Origin: Rana temporaria
Lineage: Eukaryota > Chordata > Amphibia > Anura > Ranidae
DNA: 64,000 nucleotides
Direction: 5' to 3'
Assembly: GCF_905171775.1 (NCBI RefSeq)
Contig: NC_053489.1
Location: 247,377,231-247,441,230, forward strand
A model generated the notes under the pieces. It was not told where the DNA came from, ran no database searches, and saw only the letters and a program-made list of their open reading frames with translations. The translations under genes were made by a program, and so were the position numbers. This document shows, piece after piece, positions 34,801 through 49,800 of this stretch. Numbering within the stretch: the first letter of the stretch is position 1; each line of letters opens with the position of its first letter.

Positions 34801-37800
34801 TCACCTTTCCTAGCCCAGTGTTTTTGCGAGTAGATAAGTAAACCTTAGCTTTACTTTTTTGCCTTTGCAGACACTGAGCCTGCGACATGGGTCCGTGCAG
34901 CCGCAACCAGTAGTCAAGCTCTCCCATATTTTCCCCGTTGGCATCTAGGGAAAGCAATATTGTTCATAATGTTTGGCTTCAACAGTAATTTTATGTACTT
35001 TTTCTTTTTATTATTGTACAGTGATAACAATTACCTACCCTCTGTTGTAAGTCTAATAAAGAAACAACTGTGTTTTTAACACATACTAAAGCCCTGTACA
35101 CACGATCGGATATCTGATGGAATCTAATCGGATTTTTTCGTCGGATATCCGATAAAGCTGACTTTCATCAGTCTTGTCTACACACCATCAGTCAAAAATC
35201 CGACCGTGCCAACACTACGACAAGCTGAAAAAAACGAAGTTCAATGCTTCCGAGCATGCGTCGACTTGATTCTGAGCATGCGTGGATTTTTGTCCGATGG
35301 AGTTCCACACAGACGATCAGATTTTTCTATTGGTTTTTTATCCATAGGAAAAATTAAAAAACATGATATTATCTCGCAGAAGGAAAGACATTACATTTTC
35401 AGAAGTTTACTACCCCTTCAAGCATTCATGTTCTGGGTTTGTGACTCAAATAATGACAGACACAACCAGGAAAATTTTTTTAGAAGGAACTCAGCAATGG
35501 TATCCTTTATATTTTTTGAAGATGGCATAAAAAATTGACATCTGAATTCTCTTAAAAAAGTAATTCAGGGGGTGTAAAGCTACACAAGTGCATTCATCTG
35601 TCCCTGATCTGTATGGGCTTGCAATAGAGACATCAGAGGTCTATTATATCTTCATATAGAGTACCTGTCAGTGTATTATCATATGGGGTATCCATAAAAT
35701 TACAAAATCTAATGTAATAATAAAAAAAATTAAAAAAACTCTGCCCCCACACAGATACATACACACATGCAGTCAGAGCCGGTTTACACACAGGCGGCAC
35801 GACTTTGGGGGCGACTCGGCAAGGCGATCTCAAGACGATTAGAGAGGCAACTTGCAAAATGACTTCTGTATTGAAGTCAATGCAAGTCGCCCAGAGTCAC
35901 CCCCAAAGTCGTACAGGAACCTTTTTCTAAGTCAGAGCGACTTGCGTCGCTCCTAGTAGAACGGTTCCATTGAATAGAGCAGACTGCGACTTGTCAGGCG
36001 GCTGTGTGAACCGGCTCTTATTATAGGACTAAGGTTACTGTAGCAAACATGCTGACAGGTAGGTTTTTTTAATGACAGAAGACTGTGTATAGATGCTTAG
36101 ACATTGATGTTTCTCCCTGACTGTCTGATTTTGCTGCATGCTTGTTCCGGGTTACTCAGAAAATACTGATGTCAGAAACAACCAGACAATTAGAAATTTC
36201 AGTGAAAAACAAGATTGTTGCAAACCTTCTCTGGATGTACAAAAGAAATAAAATAAAACCTTGGTTTGCAAGCATAATTAGTTCCAGAAACATGCTTGTA
36301 ATCCAAATCACCTGTATATCAAAGCATTTATTTACAGGGTATAAAAGAGAAGAGAGGCACCTCTAAATGTAGCAATAAGTTGCTAAATGTTGAACCTTCA
36401 TTAAATGTAACCATATTGCTACACTTAAGGCTCATACACACGGTCAGACATCCAACAAAATTTCCCTTGGATTTTTGTCCTAATTGATTTGTCCGGCCAC
36501 ACCCATAGCATACACACAGTCAGACTTTTCTGCAAACTTTTCTAAAACTTTTCTAACATCACATGTTTTTTTTTGCTCTTTTCTGCTCTTTACCGCCACC
36601 CTTTGGTTAACTTCTGCTATTGTTTGTCTCTTTTAACATTGGTTCTGAGCAAGCGTTATTGCACTTTGTCCAAAAGTTGGTTGGCTTGCTGTACACACGG
36701 TCAGACAAGGCACCATCGGACTTTTGTTGCCGAAAAGTTGGTCCGTTTGCAGACCCAACTTTTTGTCAGATGAGACCCGAAAAAGTTGGTCCGATGGATC
36801 GTACACACGGTCGGACAAATTCGAAAAGTTGCAGATTTTGAAGTTGGTTGGCCAAAAGTCTGACCGTGTGTATGGGGCTTTAGAGTCTCCTCTCTTCTTT
36901 TTTATACTCAGTTGTGACATGACGCTACTCTTATATCAAGACATCGCTTGTATATCAAGGCAAAATTTATTAAAACATTTTGATTGTCTTGCAAAATGCT
37001 CTCAAACCAAGTTACTCTCAAACCAAGGTACTGTATATGTAAAAAAATATATAAATCTAAATAAATTATAAGCAAAAAGAGCAGACCGTAGTAAGACTCA
37101 GTGGGCCAGATTCAGAAAGAGATACGACGGCGTATCTCCTGATACGCCGTCGTATCTCTGAGTGCGCTCGGTCGTATCTATGCGACTGATTCATAGAATC
37201 AGTTACGCATAGATATCCCTAAGATCCGCCAGGTGTAAGTGTCTTACACCGTCGGATCTTAGGCTGCAATTTCAGGCTGGCCGCTAGGTAGCGCTTCCGT
37301 ATGTTTTACGCGAGGAATATGCAAATTAGGATTTACACCGATTCAGAAACGAACGACCGCCCGGCGCTTTTTTTTTTACGTCGTTTGCGTTCGGCTTTTT
37401 CCGTCGTAAAGTTACCCCTGCTATATGAGGGGTATGTGCGGCGTATCCTATGTTAAGTATGGCCGTCGTTCCCGCGCCAAATTTTGAAAATTTTACGTCG
37501 TTTGCGTAAGTTGTTTGCAAATACACCTGGACGATTTATGCTCACGTCGAAACCAATGACGTCCTTGCGACGTCATTTAGAGCAATGCACACTGGGATAT
37601 TTTACGGATGGCGCATGCGCCGTTCAATAAAAATGTAAAAAACGCGGGGTCAAGACAAATTTAAATACTACATGCCCCCAACATCCCCATTTGAATTACG
37701 CGGCCTTACGCCACAACACATACGTTACGCCGCCATAAATATGGGCGCAAGTTCTTTCTGAATACAGAACTAAGCGCCCAAAGTTACAGCGGCGTAACGT

Positions 37801-40800
37801 ATCTCCGATACGTTACGCCGCCCGGACAGATACGCTCAGGTATCTGTTTTCGGCCCAGTGTCTATAATATAAAAGGAAAACAATAACAATACATTTTCAC
37901 ATTTTCATACCACGCTCCTATTCATATTAAATGTGCAAACCAACATAAGTAAAGTGCTAAAAATAGATTGTTAAATATAAAATGTCCATATGCCGCCACC
38001 AGATGTCTCCAATCAAGTGAAAGTGAAGTATATGTTCTTAACAATTCATATGTGGAAAAAACACGTTCCTTCTTTCACCAGCCTCTAGGCAAACATCCTG
38101 CTCACCGGACATACAGTATATGACACCCATCACAGGTAATAATATGCAGTATAACAGAGATGTACCCTCCAGTGAAAATGGCCCAGAACGATGAACGCCC
38201 ACGGGGCGAGGATATAATCACTAATATCAGGGAGAAAAAAGAGAGCTACTCGTAGTGCAGTAGTGCGGCTTATTTTATGTCTTATTGTCGGGGAAACACA
38301 GTAAATCTTTAAAGGCCCATAAAAAAAACAAGCAGGTCCGCCGATCGCATTCAACCTATGTTCCAAAGAGATGGCGGAAGTGACCTCACATGTCCAGTGA
38401 GTAGGATGTTTGCCTAGAGGCTGGTGAAAGATGGCACCTTGTTTTTTCCACATATGAATTGTTAAGAAGATATACTTCACTTTCACTTGATTGAAGGCGG
38501 TGTATGGACATTTTACATTCAACAATCTATTTTTAGCACTTTACTTATGTTGGTTTGCACATTTAATATAATTAGAAATGTCAGAAGGAAATCAGAAATG
38601 GCTACCTATATATTGCTCTGGGCGTGGCCTGGCTGAAGTCCAGGCTGAAAGGTTGCCACTCTTTGCAGGTTACTTTACATGTGCAGCATCCAGGGGTTAC
38701 CCCTCTCCCTTTGATCTCTCCACTTACTGGTGGGGAGGATTAGGCATGGTCCTTATACCAATAGTAAATTTAGACACAATTGACCTCTCATTAGTCCTGT
38801 GCATTGTCCCATGGGGTATAGAAGCCTCCAGCTATGCATTGTCACTACTGCACTGTTGGTATTTACATAGCCAGTTTAAGAGGTCTCTGGACCATGCTTC
38901 AGGGACAAATGTTAAGGTAAGAGGCGTTTACAGGAAAATGTATGCTGTCAGCTGTCTAGTCCTGCATTTGCCTGTACAGGAGCCATTCAGCATGCAGAGC
39001 CTGCATAATGACATTCCCAGGACCCGATGCCGCTGCGTACAACTGCCCACTGAGATGCATTAGAGGAGGTGGCTCTTTGTGGTTGTGTGCTGGGGTTTGC
39101 ATACAACACCATAACTCTGAAGGACATGTCAGTGCGGATGCCAGTGTTTTTCTGAAACCTTTGTAACACAACCCTGTACAAATGCCTCTTCTAACGTATC
39201 TCAATGGGTGCATGCAAGCAACAGGTCCCGGGATTGTCACTTTGTACACTGTTCGACCACTGTGCGGCCTGTATGCATGAAGCCTAAAGCACTTGGGGGG
39301 GACTTTAGATTTATATTGATAAATATATGGAAAACATATGGCCTCAGAAATCATGAACAGCTAAATAGGTAATTACCATGAAAAGTAAAAAAAACATACT
39401 GCTTTTGGCAGCCAAGGCAGTAGAAAACAGATTGTACTACAATTTATATATACTTACCTGTCATAATTATGGTGCCATGGACTCTGTCTGTACTCTGTAG
39501 AGCTGTGTCCAACCTTAGTCGTCCTCTTGCCAACTCACTGTGCTCCCCACCTATGACTTGATAAAGCTCCACTGTCATGGTACCCACCCTTAAGTAGCAC
39601 AGAAATTCTGGATCTGGGGTTACAGCATAGCGAGAGGTAAAATTAAATTGTGGTTGGATTCCAGTCACAACAGGGGTTGCATGTGTCTCAAAGTCATACA
39701 GGGAATAGATACAGAAGGTGACGGGTTGAGGGTCATCTACAACCCTTATTCCATGCAGTGAGAAACAAATCGCTCCAATATAAATCTCAAACAGAGTTTC
39801 TCCACGATGTAGAGAGGGAGGTGGAGAAGTACCAACTTCAGCAGAGGTGGAATCTTCAACATTAAGTCTGTAGGGAATTGTGCCATATGCAATGTCCTTT
39901 AGCTGAGCTGAAAAAGAACAATGTATCAGAGGCATATATAATGGGGGACTTACTTATGAATTCAACTTTTTCACAAGATTACACACTCAGAATACTGTTT
40001 GATGTGATATATGTAAAGAGACAGCACAAGCCATTACCGTACAAAAGCCATGTTTACTCAATGACCCAGCAGGAACATGAAACACCACACATGAAGAAGT
40101 ACAACAGAGATGCACCATAGAGTTGCATTTAAAGAAACATCTCATCCATAACAAATACCATATTTACCGTATAACCCTGTGAAGAGCTAATCAGGTGCAG
40201 AGGCAATGAACACAGGTGAGATGATATGGACAAGGTTTATGTGCACTCCAGAAACAAATGCTAAATTGACAGTTGAAATAAATACATGTAAAGCCTCGTA
40301 CACACGGCCGAGGAACTCGACGGGCGAAACACATCGTTTTGCTCATCGAGTTCCTTGTTAGGCTGTCGAGGAACTCGGCGAGCCAATTTTCTCCATTCCC
40401 GTCGAGGAAAAAGAGAACATGCTCTCTTTTTGGCTCGACGAGTTCCTCGACACTTTCCTCGTCAAAAAATGTACACACGACCGGTTCCCTCGGCAAAAAA
40501 AAGAACCCAGCAAGTTTCTTGCTGGTTTTTGCAGAGAAACTTGGTCGTGTGTACGAGGCTTAAGTGTTCAATCAATCCTGACATTAACATAGGCATGCCA
40601 GAGAGCACAGCTAGGCTGGTGACCTGACTTTCTCTCTGCATAAAGGTCACTTCTCAGCTCCCAAACGATGATTGGACAGTGATGGAACAGCAACTAACTG
40701 ATTGATCATCATATCTCTCTTTGTGTGAGCCTGTTTCTTTTCAGAACATGCAGGACTTCTGATTGGCTCAGAGTACTGTCCCTCCCTTTCCAAGTCAGTT

Positions 40801-43800
40801 CTGTTCTATATAGGATTGTTGGAGGCTCTTATAAAATATTTTTTTTATATGTGTCTTTTTCCTTTACTCATAAATGGTAGGGTGTGGGTCTTTGGGCCTA
40901 CCCTGAAGTCTATGGGGAGGCCATCGGGTTTTGTCCTCCCCTACTTTGGGGCGGTCTCTCTTTGGGAGAGCCCACCACCCAGTACTTGTTGATCAGCTTC
41001 AGCTGATTATGAGGAGTAGGGTCCATCAGGCCATTTGGCTAGGTGTACCAGAGTATGACATGCCTCAGAAGTCTTGTGCCCCAGGGGGGCCAGGGAGGGG
41101 TCATTATTTTTCAGAAGGGGATCAAAGACCCACCCTTGTGCACTTTTTTGTGTGTGTGTTCACATGTACTTTTTTGGTTCACTTTGGTGATTTGTTTTCG
41201 TGTACCGCACCATAGGCTTGAAAAAAAATGAAATAGCTGGAGGCTGCTCCCAAGTCAAATTCAAATAGTTGTATTCATTGCATTCAGAAATAAATTTTAT
41301 GTTATTAAAGAATACATCAGGCTTGCAGATTTACAGAAAGTATTTTTTGCTGACCGACATTTGTATAATTATATATTGCTGTTCTTTCAAGTGATAATTT
41401 TTTTTTATAATCAGTCATGTGTAAACTCTCTCTACATCATATGATAATATACTATATACTGTATAAACAGTGGAGGTGTGTGTATAGAGGGCGCCGGAGC
41501 ACCGCCCCCTCTGGCTCTCGCACCGCCACTGACACAATACATAGAGATTCATGCATTGCATGAATCTCTATGTATTGTTGCCGGCCGCTGTCGCCGATTA
41601 TTCAGATGGCCGGCCCCCTGGTGAGCGCCGCCAATCTGAATAGCGGCAGCTGGTTGGCTGTGGAAGTGCCTATCAGAGCCAGCGGCTGTAATAGGCTTCC
41701 ACAGCTTATCCCAGGGACGCACGGGGGGAGGGGGGGCGTTCCTTGGATAAGACTGACAGGCGTCTCATCCAATCAGGTTCACCGGTTCTGGTAACCTGAT
41801 TGGCTGAAGCGTCATTGAGGGCGGGAGAAGACATCGAGGGATGGAAGACACAGGATGGCTGACCCCAGAAAGGTAAGTGCCAGGCGGGGGGGGGGGGGGG
41901 GGGGGATTTTATCCAGGGCACAGTGGCAGAATTTTTTCCAGGGCACAGTGGCTATAATTCATGGGCACAGTGGCGAAAATTGATGGGCACAGTGGCTAAA
42001 ATTAATGGGCACAGTGGCTACAATTGATGGGCACAGTGGCTACAATTAATGGACACAGTGGCTACAATTAATGGACACAGTGGCTACAATTAATGGGCAC
42101 AGTGGCGACATTTGATGGGCACAGTGGCAACAATTGCTGGGCACAGTGGTAACAATTGATGGCACAGTGTCTGAGCTTGATAGCATGGCACAGTGGTGAC
42201 AATTGATGGCACAGTGGCTGCGTTTGACATGGCACAGTGGTGACAATTGATGGGCACAGTGGCGACAATTGATGGCACAGTGGCTGCGTTTGATGGCATG
42301 GCATAGTGGTGACAATTGCTGGGCACAGTGGTGACAATTGCTGGGCACAGTGGTAACAATTGATGGCACAGTGGCTGCGTTTGGCATGGCACAGTGGTGA
42401 CAATTGATGGGCACAGTGGCGACAATTGATGGCACAGTGGCTGAGTTTGATGGCATGGCATAGTGGTGACTGGTGACAATTGCTGGGCACAGTGGTGACA
42501 ATTGATGGCACAGTGGTAACAATTGATGGCACAGTGGTAACAATTGATGGCACAGTGGCTGCGTTTGATGGCACAGTGGCTGCGTTTTGCATTGCACAGT
42601 GGCGACAATTGATGGGCACAGTGGCGACAATTGATGGGCACAGTGGCGTCAAATGATGGCACAGTGGCTGCGTTTGATGGCATGGCACAGTGGTGGCAAT
42701 TGATGGGCACAGTGGCGATAAATGATGGCACAGTGGCTGCGTTTGATGGCATGGCACAGTGGCTGCATTTGATGGCACAATGGCGACAATTGATGGCACA
42801 GTGGTGACAATTGATGGGCACAGTGGCTGCATTTGATGGGCACAATGGTTGCAATTGATGGGCACATTGAGGCTGCAATTGTTTTTTTTGTTTGTTTGTT
42901 TGCGCCCCCCCCAAAAAATTTTGAGCACCAGCCGCCACTGTGTAAAAAAAAGGTTGTTTTGAAATAATGCAAATACTAAATATAAATTGTATTTGTAATG
43001 GATGTGTGCATTGAGCCCATGAAAAGCTGTATGTAACATCCCAATTTGTCAGGTCTCAGCCATGTTTGTCATAATAGCAGTGATCTTACCCCTCTTCAAT
43101 ACATGGAATCCAAAGGTTTAACTTTAACACACCAAAAGAGCCTGTTATCTCAAGGGACATCAGAAACCAGCACTTAGGCCTTTGCAGAGCTGTAAATAGC
43201 TAATTGAGTTCTGGCAGGTTTCTGCGGAACTATGACCAAATCCATTAAGAATACATAGCATGCCTTAAAAAGGTGTATTCAGAACGAATGGAGATCGTAA
43301 AAGGCATTTAGGGCTGAAAAGTGACTCTTCAGAGACCTCTGCCCAATGCAAAAAACTTAACAAATCCACACACAATTCATAAAATCAGACAGGAAAATAC
43401 ACATTAATAATAAGTATATATTTGAATGGGAAATATCATACTGAACAAATCGAGGTCATACGCGACTAAGCTAGCACCTACAGAAGGGAAGATAGCAATC
43501 AGATACCTCCTGGGAGACAAGCTTATCTGGGCTACCCTGTGTTTAGTATCCCTGGACATGAAATGAAATGCTGAACAATAATCGATTTAAAAAAATGCAA
43601 TTGGTAGATATTGGATGATATTTCTCGTGGTATAAAACGATGTCGAAGGTAGGCCATGATACTGTCATAAACATGATGGCCAATCCTTAGATGCTTAATT
43701 GGTCAGATAGCCTCTGTGAACACCCCTTTGATCCCAGAGAAAAGGGGAGATGCCAAGACCATTGACAGTTCTCATGTACCATCAAACCAGGAACATCTGT

Positions 43801-46800
43801 CAAGTTTGAAAACCGATAATACCTGGCTCATCTACTGAACTCTGATAAAACCAAGGACACTGCAAGTATTCTTTCTTCTCAACTCTGTTTTATTTCTCTG
43901 TTGCTGTATTATTTTTTTATTTCTTTGTAACATCCATTTTTCTGTGATAATTTCATTTGCACCGTTTGACCTTTTCAATATTAACCACTTGCCCACCAGG
44001 TGAATTCTGGCACTTCTCTCCTTCATGTGAAAATCACAATTTTTTTGCTAGAAAATTAATCAGAACCCCCAAACATTATATATTTTTTTTTAGCAGACAT
44101 CCTAGGGAATAAAATGGCAGTCATTGCAATACTTTTTGTCACACCGTATTTGCGCAGCGGTCTTACAAGCGCACTTTTTTGGGATAAAAATCACTTTTTT
44201 GAATTAAAAAATAAGACAACAATACATTTTGCCCATTTTTTTTATATATTGTGAAAGATAATGTTACGCCGAGTAAAATGATACCCAACATGTCACGCTT
44301 AAAAATTGCGCCCGCTCGTGGCATGGCGTCAAACTTTTACCCTTAAAAATCTCGATAGGCGACGTTTAAAAAATTCTACAGGTTGCATTTTTTGAGTTGC
44401 AGATCGCGGCGATACCTCACTTGTGTGGTTTGAATACCGTTTTCATATGCGGGCGCTACTCGCATATGCGTTTGCTTCTGCGCGCGAGCTCGTCGGGACG
44501 GGGCGCTTTAAAAAAAATTTTTTTGGTTTTCTTATTTATTTTTATTTAGTTTTATCATTTTTTACACTGAAAAAAAAAAAAAAAAATTGATCACTTTTAT
44601 TCCTATTACAAGGAATGTAAACATCCCTTGTAATAGAAAAAAGCATGACAGGTCCTCTTAAATATGAGATCTGGGGTAAAAAAGACCTCAGATCTCATAA
44701 TTAGACTTAAATGCAAAAAAAAAAATAAAAAAAAAAAAATGTCATTTTTTCAAATGACAAAAAAAAAAATGTTTCTTTAAGAGGCTGGGCGGGACTGACG
44801 TTTTGACGTCACTTCCGCCCAGCCGAGCTATGGGGACGGGCGAAGGAGATTTCTCCTTCAGTCCCGTCCCCGCTCAGCTGCCGGACACATCCGATCCCCT
44901 CCGCCGCTACCGACGGCTCCGGTAAGCGGCGGAGGGCGCGGGAGAGCGGCGGGAGGGGGGGGGGCCCCTCTCCCGCCACCGATAACGGCGATCTCGCGGC
45001 GAATCCGCCGCGGAGACCGCCGTTATCGTGTACACCACCGCCCCCTGAAAAGATGAATATCTCGGTTGTGGCAGCAGCTGCTGCCGTTATCGAGATATTC
45101 AACTTTAAAAAGAGGACGTCTTTTTGACATGGGGCGGTGGTCAAGAGGTTAAACCATCATTTCATAAGTGTTAACCATGTCCTTAAGTTTTTAATGCAAG
45201 CTAAATGAATCTCTGTCTCTTGAAGAGCACTACAGTATACAATAAATAGCTGAACACACCTGTCTGTGGTGACAGTGTGTGTCGGGCCTCGTACACACGA
45301 CCGTTTTCCTCGATAGAATCCATTAAGAAACTTGGTGGCAGAGCTTTTTTGCCGAGGAAACCGGTCGTGTGTACGTTTTACATCGAGGAAACTGTTGAGG
45401 AATTCGACGAGGAAAAAAGAGAACAAGTTTTCTTTTTCCTCGACGGGAGTCTCAATTTCCTCGCCGTGTTCCTCGTCCGGCTGGTTTTTGACGAGAAACG
45501 CGAGCGTGTGTATGCTAAGAAACCCGCGCATCCTCAAAATAAAGTATGAGACGGGAGCGCACCTTCGGTAAAAGTAGCGTTTGTAATGGAGATAGCACAC
45601 TTTTCACGCTGTAACAGACTGAAAAGTGCAAATTGTCTCTTACCAAACTTTTACTTAACACGCAGTAACATGAGATTAGCAAAAGCAGCCCCAATGGTTG
45701 TGCCAGAGGAATCAAACTTCCCCTGCCATTGTATGTGTTGTACGTCACCGCGTTTGAGAACGAGGAGATTTTGTCTTGACAGTGTGTATGCAAAGCAAGC
45801 TTGTCGAGTTCCTCCACAAGCCTAACAAGGAACTCGTCGGGGAAAACGATGTGTCTCGTCCGTCGAGTTCCTCAATCGTGTGTCGAGGCCTCAGATGTTT
45901 ATTCTAAAATCATAATTGGTATTGCTAAGATTATGAGTTTCCGACTCTCTGTTAAAAAGCGGTGGTGGTAGCTAAAGGATTAATTGTTTAATTAATGTAG
46001 CCCAGTGACAATCGCTCTCAGGCTGCTGGTACCTAGATTGTGGTTCCGCAAGTTGGAAAATCTTTGTGCAGGGTGCAGCTGAGAGTGGCATTGTTACGCA
46101 AGTCACATTGTGTTGTGAGATTGGCCAGTCCTTTGTCATGAGTTGGTCAGAAGGGCAGGGGTCTAACACCTGCTTCTGTCACACTATTAACAGAAACAGG
46201 AGCGAAATAATGAGAACAAAATATCGGGTTATAGAATTGGGTAAATGTAAATATACTATATTTTTTATTTTTATGGTTGAACTAGATGTGTCTTTTATTC
46301 AACCTGACTAACTGCGTAACTATGTCAAATAGAAGTTGTAGCACATGGCAGGCAATTAGAATTTGTATTTTATTTTTCCTTAAATAAAAAAGTGAAACCT
46401 CATTGGATACCATGTACAAAAACCCTGTTTAATTCTCATTTTTGCTTCCTAATTTGAGTCAACTCTTAGAAATGAAAAAGTAAAGGTTGGATTTAATACC
46501 TTCCAACATCTGGATTCTGGAGTTGCGTTTAAGCAGTCTGGCCTCATAGTGGTGCTCACGTTCTTCAATTTCACGACTTTCACACTCTGTTCTAAGTTTC
46601 ACTGACTTCAGCTCTTCCTGATAATTGGTGAAAAAATCATACAGTGATACAGTACAAAAAACAACAGAAAAACAACTTTGTATTTATTGATCACAAACGT
46701 GTTCTTTAATCTCACCATGAAAGAGCATGAAAGCACAGCTAAAGAGTCAAAACAAAACTTTTTTTGTAGTTTTTACTCGTATGTATGAACATGCCTCATT

Positions 46801-49800
46801 TAAAAAGCATTGCTGTCTACATTTTCATGCAGTATATAATAAAGCATTATGCATAATATGTGTGAACAAGCCCTGAAAATGATATGGGGTACATGACCAC
46901 AAGTTATGAAATGGTTCATTTTATTATACTAAAGGCCCGTACACATGATACGAAAATCAGATGGGAGAATTCGTACGACGAGCTGTCTGACGATTTTCGG
47001 ATTGTTAGTATGGTGCTTTCGACAGCAGATTTAGCTGGTTTGTCAGACAAAAGCTTGATGTGCAGACTATAACATTTTTGTAGGATGTTAATTCAACGTC
47101 CGATTTTCGTTTCATTAGTATGTTTTTTGTACGAAAAAATTGTAAGAGCAAGACTATGCATGCTCAGAAATGAAACAATACATACAAAACTAGTCAACAC
47201 ATTACATCACTTATGACGTTGTATTCTGTCGTATGAAAATTTTCGTATTGTGAGTAACCTCTTCACTTTTGACATGAGACCAACATACAACAAAAAACAG
47301 ACGTTCGGTCGTCCGAAAATCTAAGTGTGTGTACGAGGCTTTAAAGTGAGACTAAACAATGTCCTTGTTCTCAAAAAAATAATCCATACAAATGAAACGA
47401 ATGCAGCCACCACAACAAGGACTGGTGAGCTGCACTATATTACATTCTTGGTTTTAGGTTTAGATACACTTTACAGTTGTGCTCATAAGTTTACACACCC
47501 TGGCAGAATTTATGATTTCTTGGCCATTTTTCAGAGAATATGAATAACACAAAAAGTTTCTTTCACTCATGGTTAGTGTTTGGCTGAAGCCATTTATTAT
47601 CAGTCAACTGTGTTTACTCTTTTTAAGTCAGCACAGAAACTACCCAAATGACCCTGATCTAAAGTTTACATACCCCAGTTAATACTTTGTATTGCCCCCT
47701 TTAACATGAATGAAAGCTTGAAGTCTTTTGTGGTATTTGTGGATGAGGCTCTTTATCTTCTCAGATGGTAAAGCTGCCCATTTCTCTTGGCAAAAAGCCT
47801 CGAGTTCCTGTAATTACTTGGGATGTCTTTTATGAACTGCACTTTTGAGATCTCCACTGAGTGGCTCAATGATATTGAGGTCAGGAGACTGAGATGGCCA
47901 CTCCAGAACCTTCACTTTATTCTGCTGTAGCCAATGACAGGGCGACTTGGCCTTGTGTATTGGATCATTGTCATGTTGGAATGTCCAAGTACGACCCATG
48001 CGCAGCTTCCTGGCTGATGAATGCAAATGTTCCTCCAGTATTTTTTGATAACATGCTGCATTCATCTTGCCATTAATTTTGACCAAATTTCCTGTGCCTT
48101 TGTAGCTCACACATCCCCAAAACATCAGCAAACCACCTCCGTGTTTCACAGTTGGAATGGTGTACTTTTCATCATAGGCCTTGTTGACTCCTCTCCAAAT
48201 GTAGCATTTATGGTTGTGGCCAAAAAGCTCAATTTTGTCATCTGATCCAATCCACCAGATGGATGGGGAATGGATCCGCCATTCGTCTGTTTTTAGCGGA
48301 TACAATCAGATCGGGTGTCGGCAGGTGTCAACGGATTTTCGCCACTTTATAGAGGGCAATTGATGGTCCGCCCATTGACAGAAGCCTTTTTTCTGTTCTA
48401 TTCCTTTATTTTCTATTCTATTTTATTCTCTTTGGAAATTGGAAACATTTTCAAATTCAAAAAAAGGTTTGAATTCTAAAAGCATTCAAAAACTATTTGA
48501 ATTCGAAATGCGTTCGAATTTCGTAATTTCGGATTAATTTAAATTCGGAACAAAACGAACCGCACATGTCTACAACTTGCTTAGCACCTATTTAATTACC
48601 CTGATATTGCTGTCAAGTATATATTAGGCCTCGTACACACGACCGGATCTATCCGCTGGGATTGATCCGCGGATCAGTTCCAGCAGACAAATCCGGTCGT
48701 GTGTACGGCCTAGCGGACATTTTTCGGCGGAGATTTCTCCAGCCGACGGATTTCCAGCGGATAAAAATGTCTTAGCATGCTAAGAAATTTATCTGCTGGT
48801 ATCCAGTCCAGCGGACTGATCCGGTCGTCTGTACAGACTCACCGGATCAGTCCGTCCGCTCCCCTCCATCGCATGTGTCGTAATGATTCGACGCATGCGT
48901 GGAAGTACTTACCTTCCAGCGTCGCGCAAGTCGCCGCGTCATTGTCGCGGCGACGGCGCGACACGTCACCGCGGATGTATTCCGCGCGGATTTTGATCCG
49001 ATGGTGTGTACAAGCCATCGGATCAAAATCCGGAGGAGGAATCGTCTGTACGAGGCCTTACTGTTAGGCCATGTTTACACTTGCATTTGAGGGGTGATAA
49101 AATCCTACTTTTGATTCTTCTCTTCACTGTCACCACACGCTGCAAAGGCAGCCGTACAGAGGTATACACTGCCAAATGCGTGATGCAGGCCCCACCCCCC
49201 CAAGCTGCAAAAGCAGCCATACAGAGATATACAGTGGAACCTTGGATTACGAGCATAATCCGTTCCAGGAGAATGCTTGTAATCCAAAGCACTTTCACAT
49301 CAAAGCGAGTTTTCCCATAGAAGTCAATGGAAAAAAAGATAATTAGTTCCGCATTGACTTCTATGGCATGCAATACGCATGTGGCCAGAGGTGAGGGGCA
49401 CCGGAGAGCCTCGATAATACTCGGAGACAGCTCGGCTGATCTCTGAAGCCCCCAGAAAGGCTCGGAAACACCCGTGAACTGAGTATTTCCGAGTCATTTC
49501 GAGTATTTCCAAACCGTTCCAAATGTCACCAGCGCCCCAACACCTCTGGCCAAATGCGGTATTGTACACCCCATTAGATTGAATTTTGCTTGTGTTGTGA
49601 GACAACACTCGCAAACTGAGTCAGGATTTTTGTTTTCAAAGTTGCTCTTCTTTTATTAACCACGTTACTCGTAAACCAAGGTTCCACTGTACAATGCTAC
49701 CTGTGGATCCCCTAATGGCTTAAAAAAACAGGCATCCAGGAGGCTACGATATCACCTCCTGAGTGCCTATCAGCCGCATCTGTACTTCTTTGTAAAAAGC

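Noticed and set aside
38578..39063. 161-codon ORF starting beside the foldback element
   Set aside because: No recognised domain, codon pattern or splice sites; antisense to an RPGRIP1 intron. Could be checked by transcript data.
42046..43039. ORFs of 194-323 residues rich in Cys, His, Pro and Leu
   Set aside because: Translations of the hAT minisatellite; every frame is open.
44870..45010. CpG island promoter
   Set aside because: The CpG-rich block lies inside a TTAA element, is made of inverted repeats, and no gene starts nearby.
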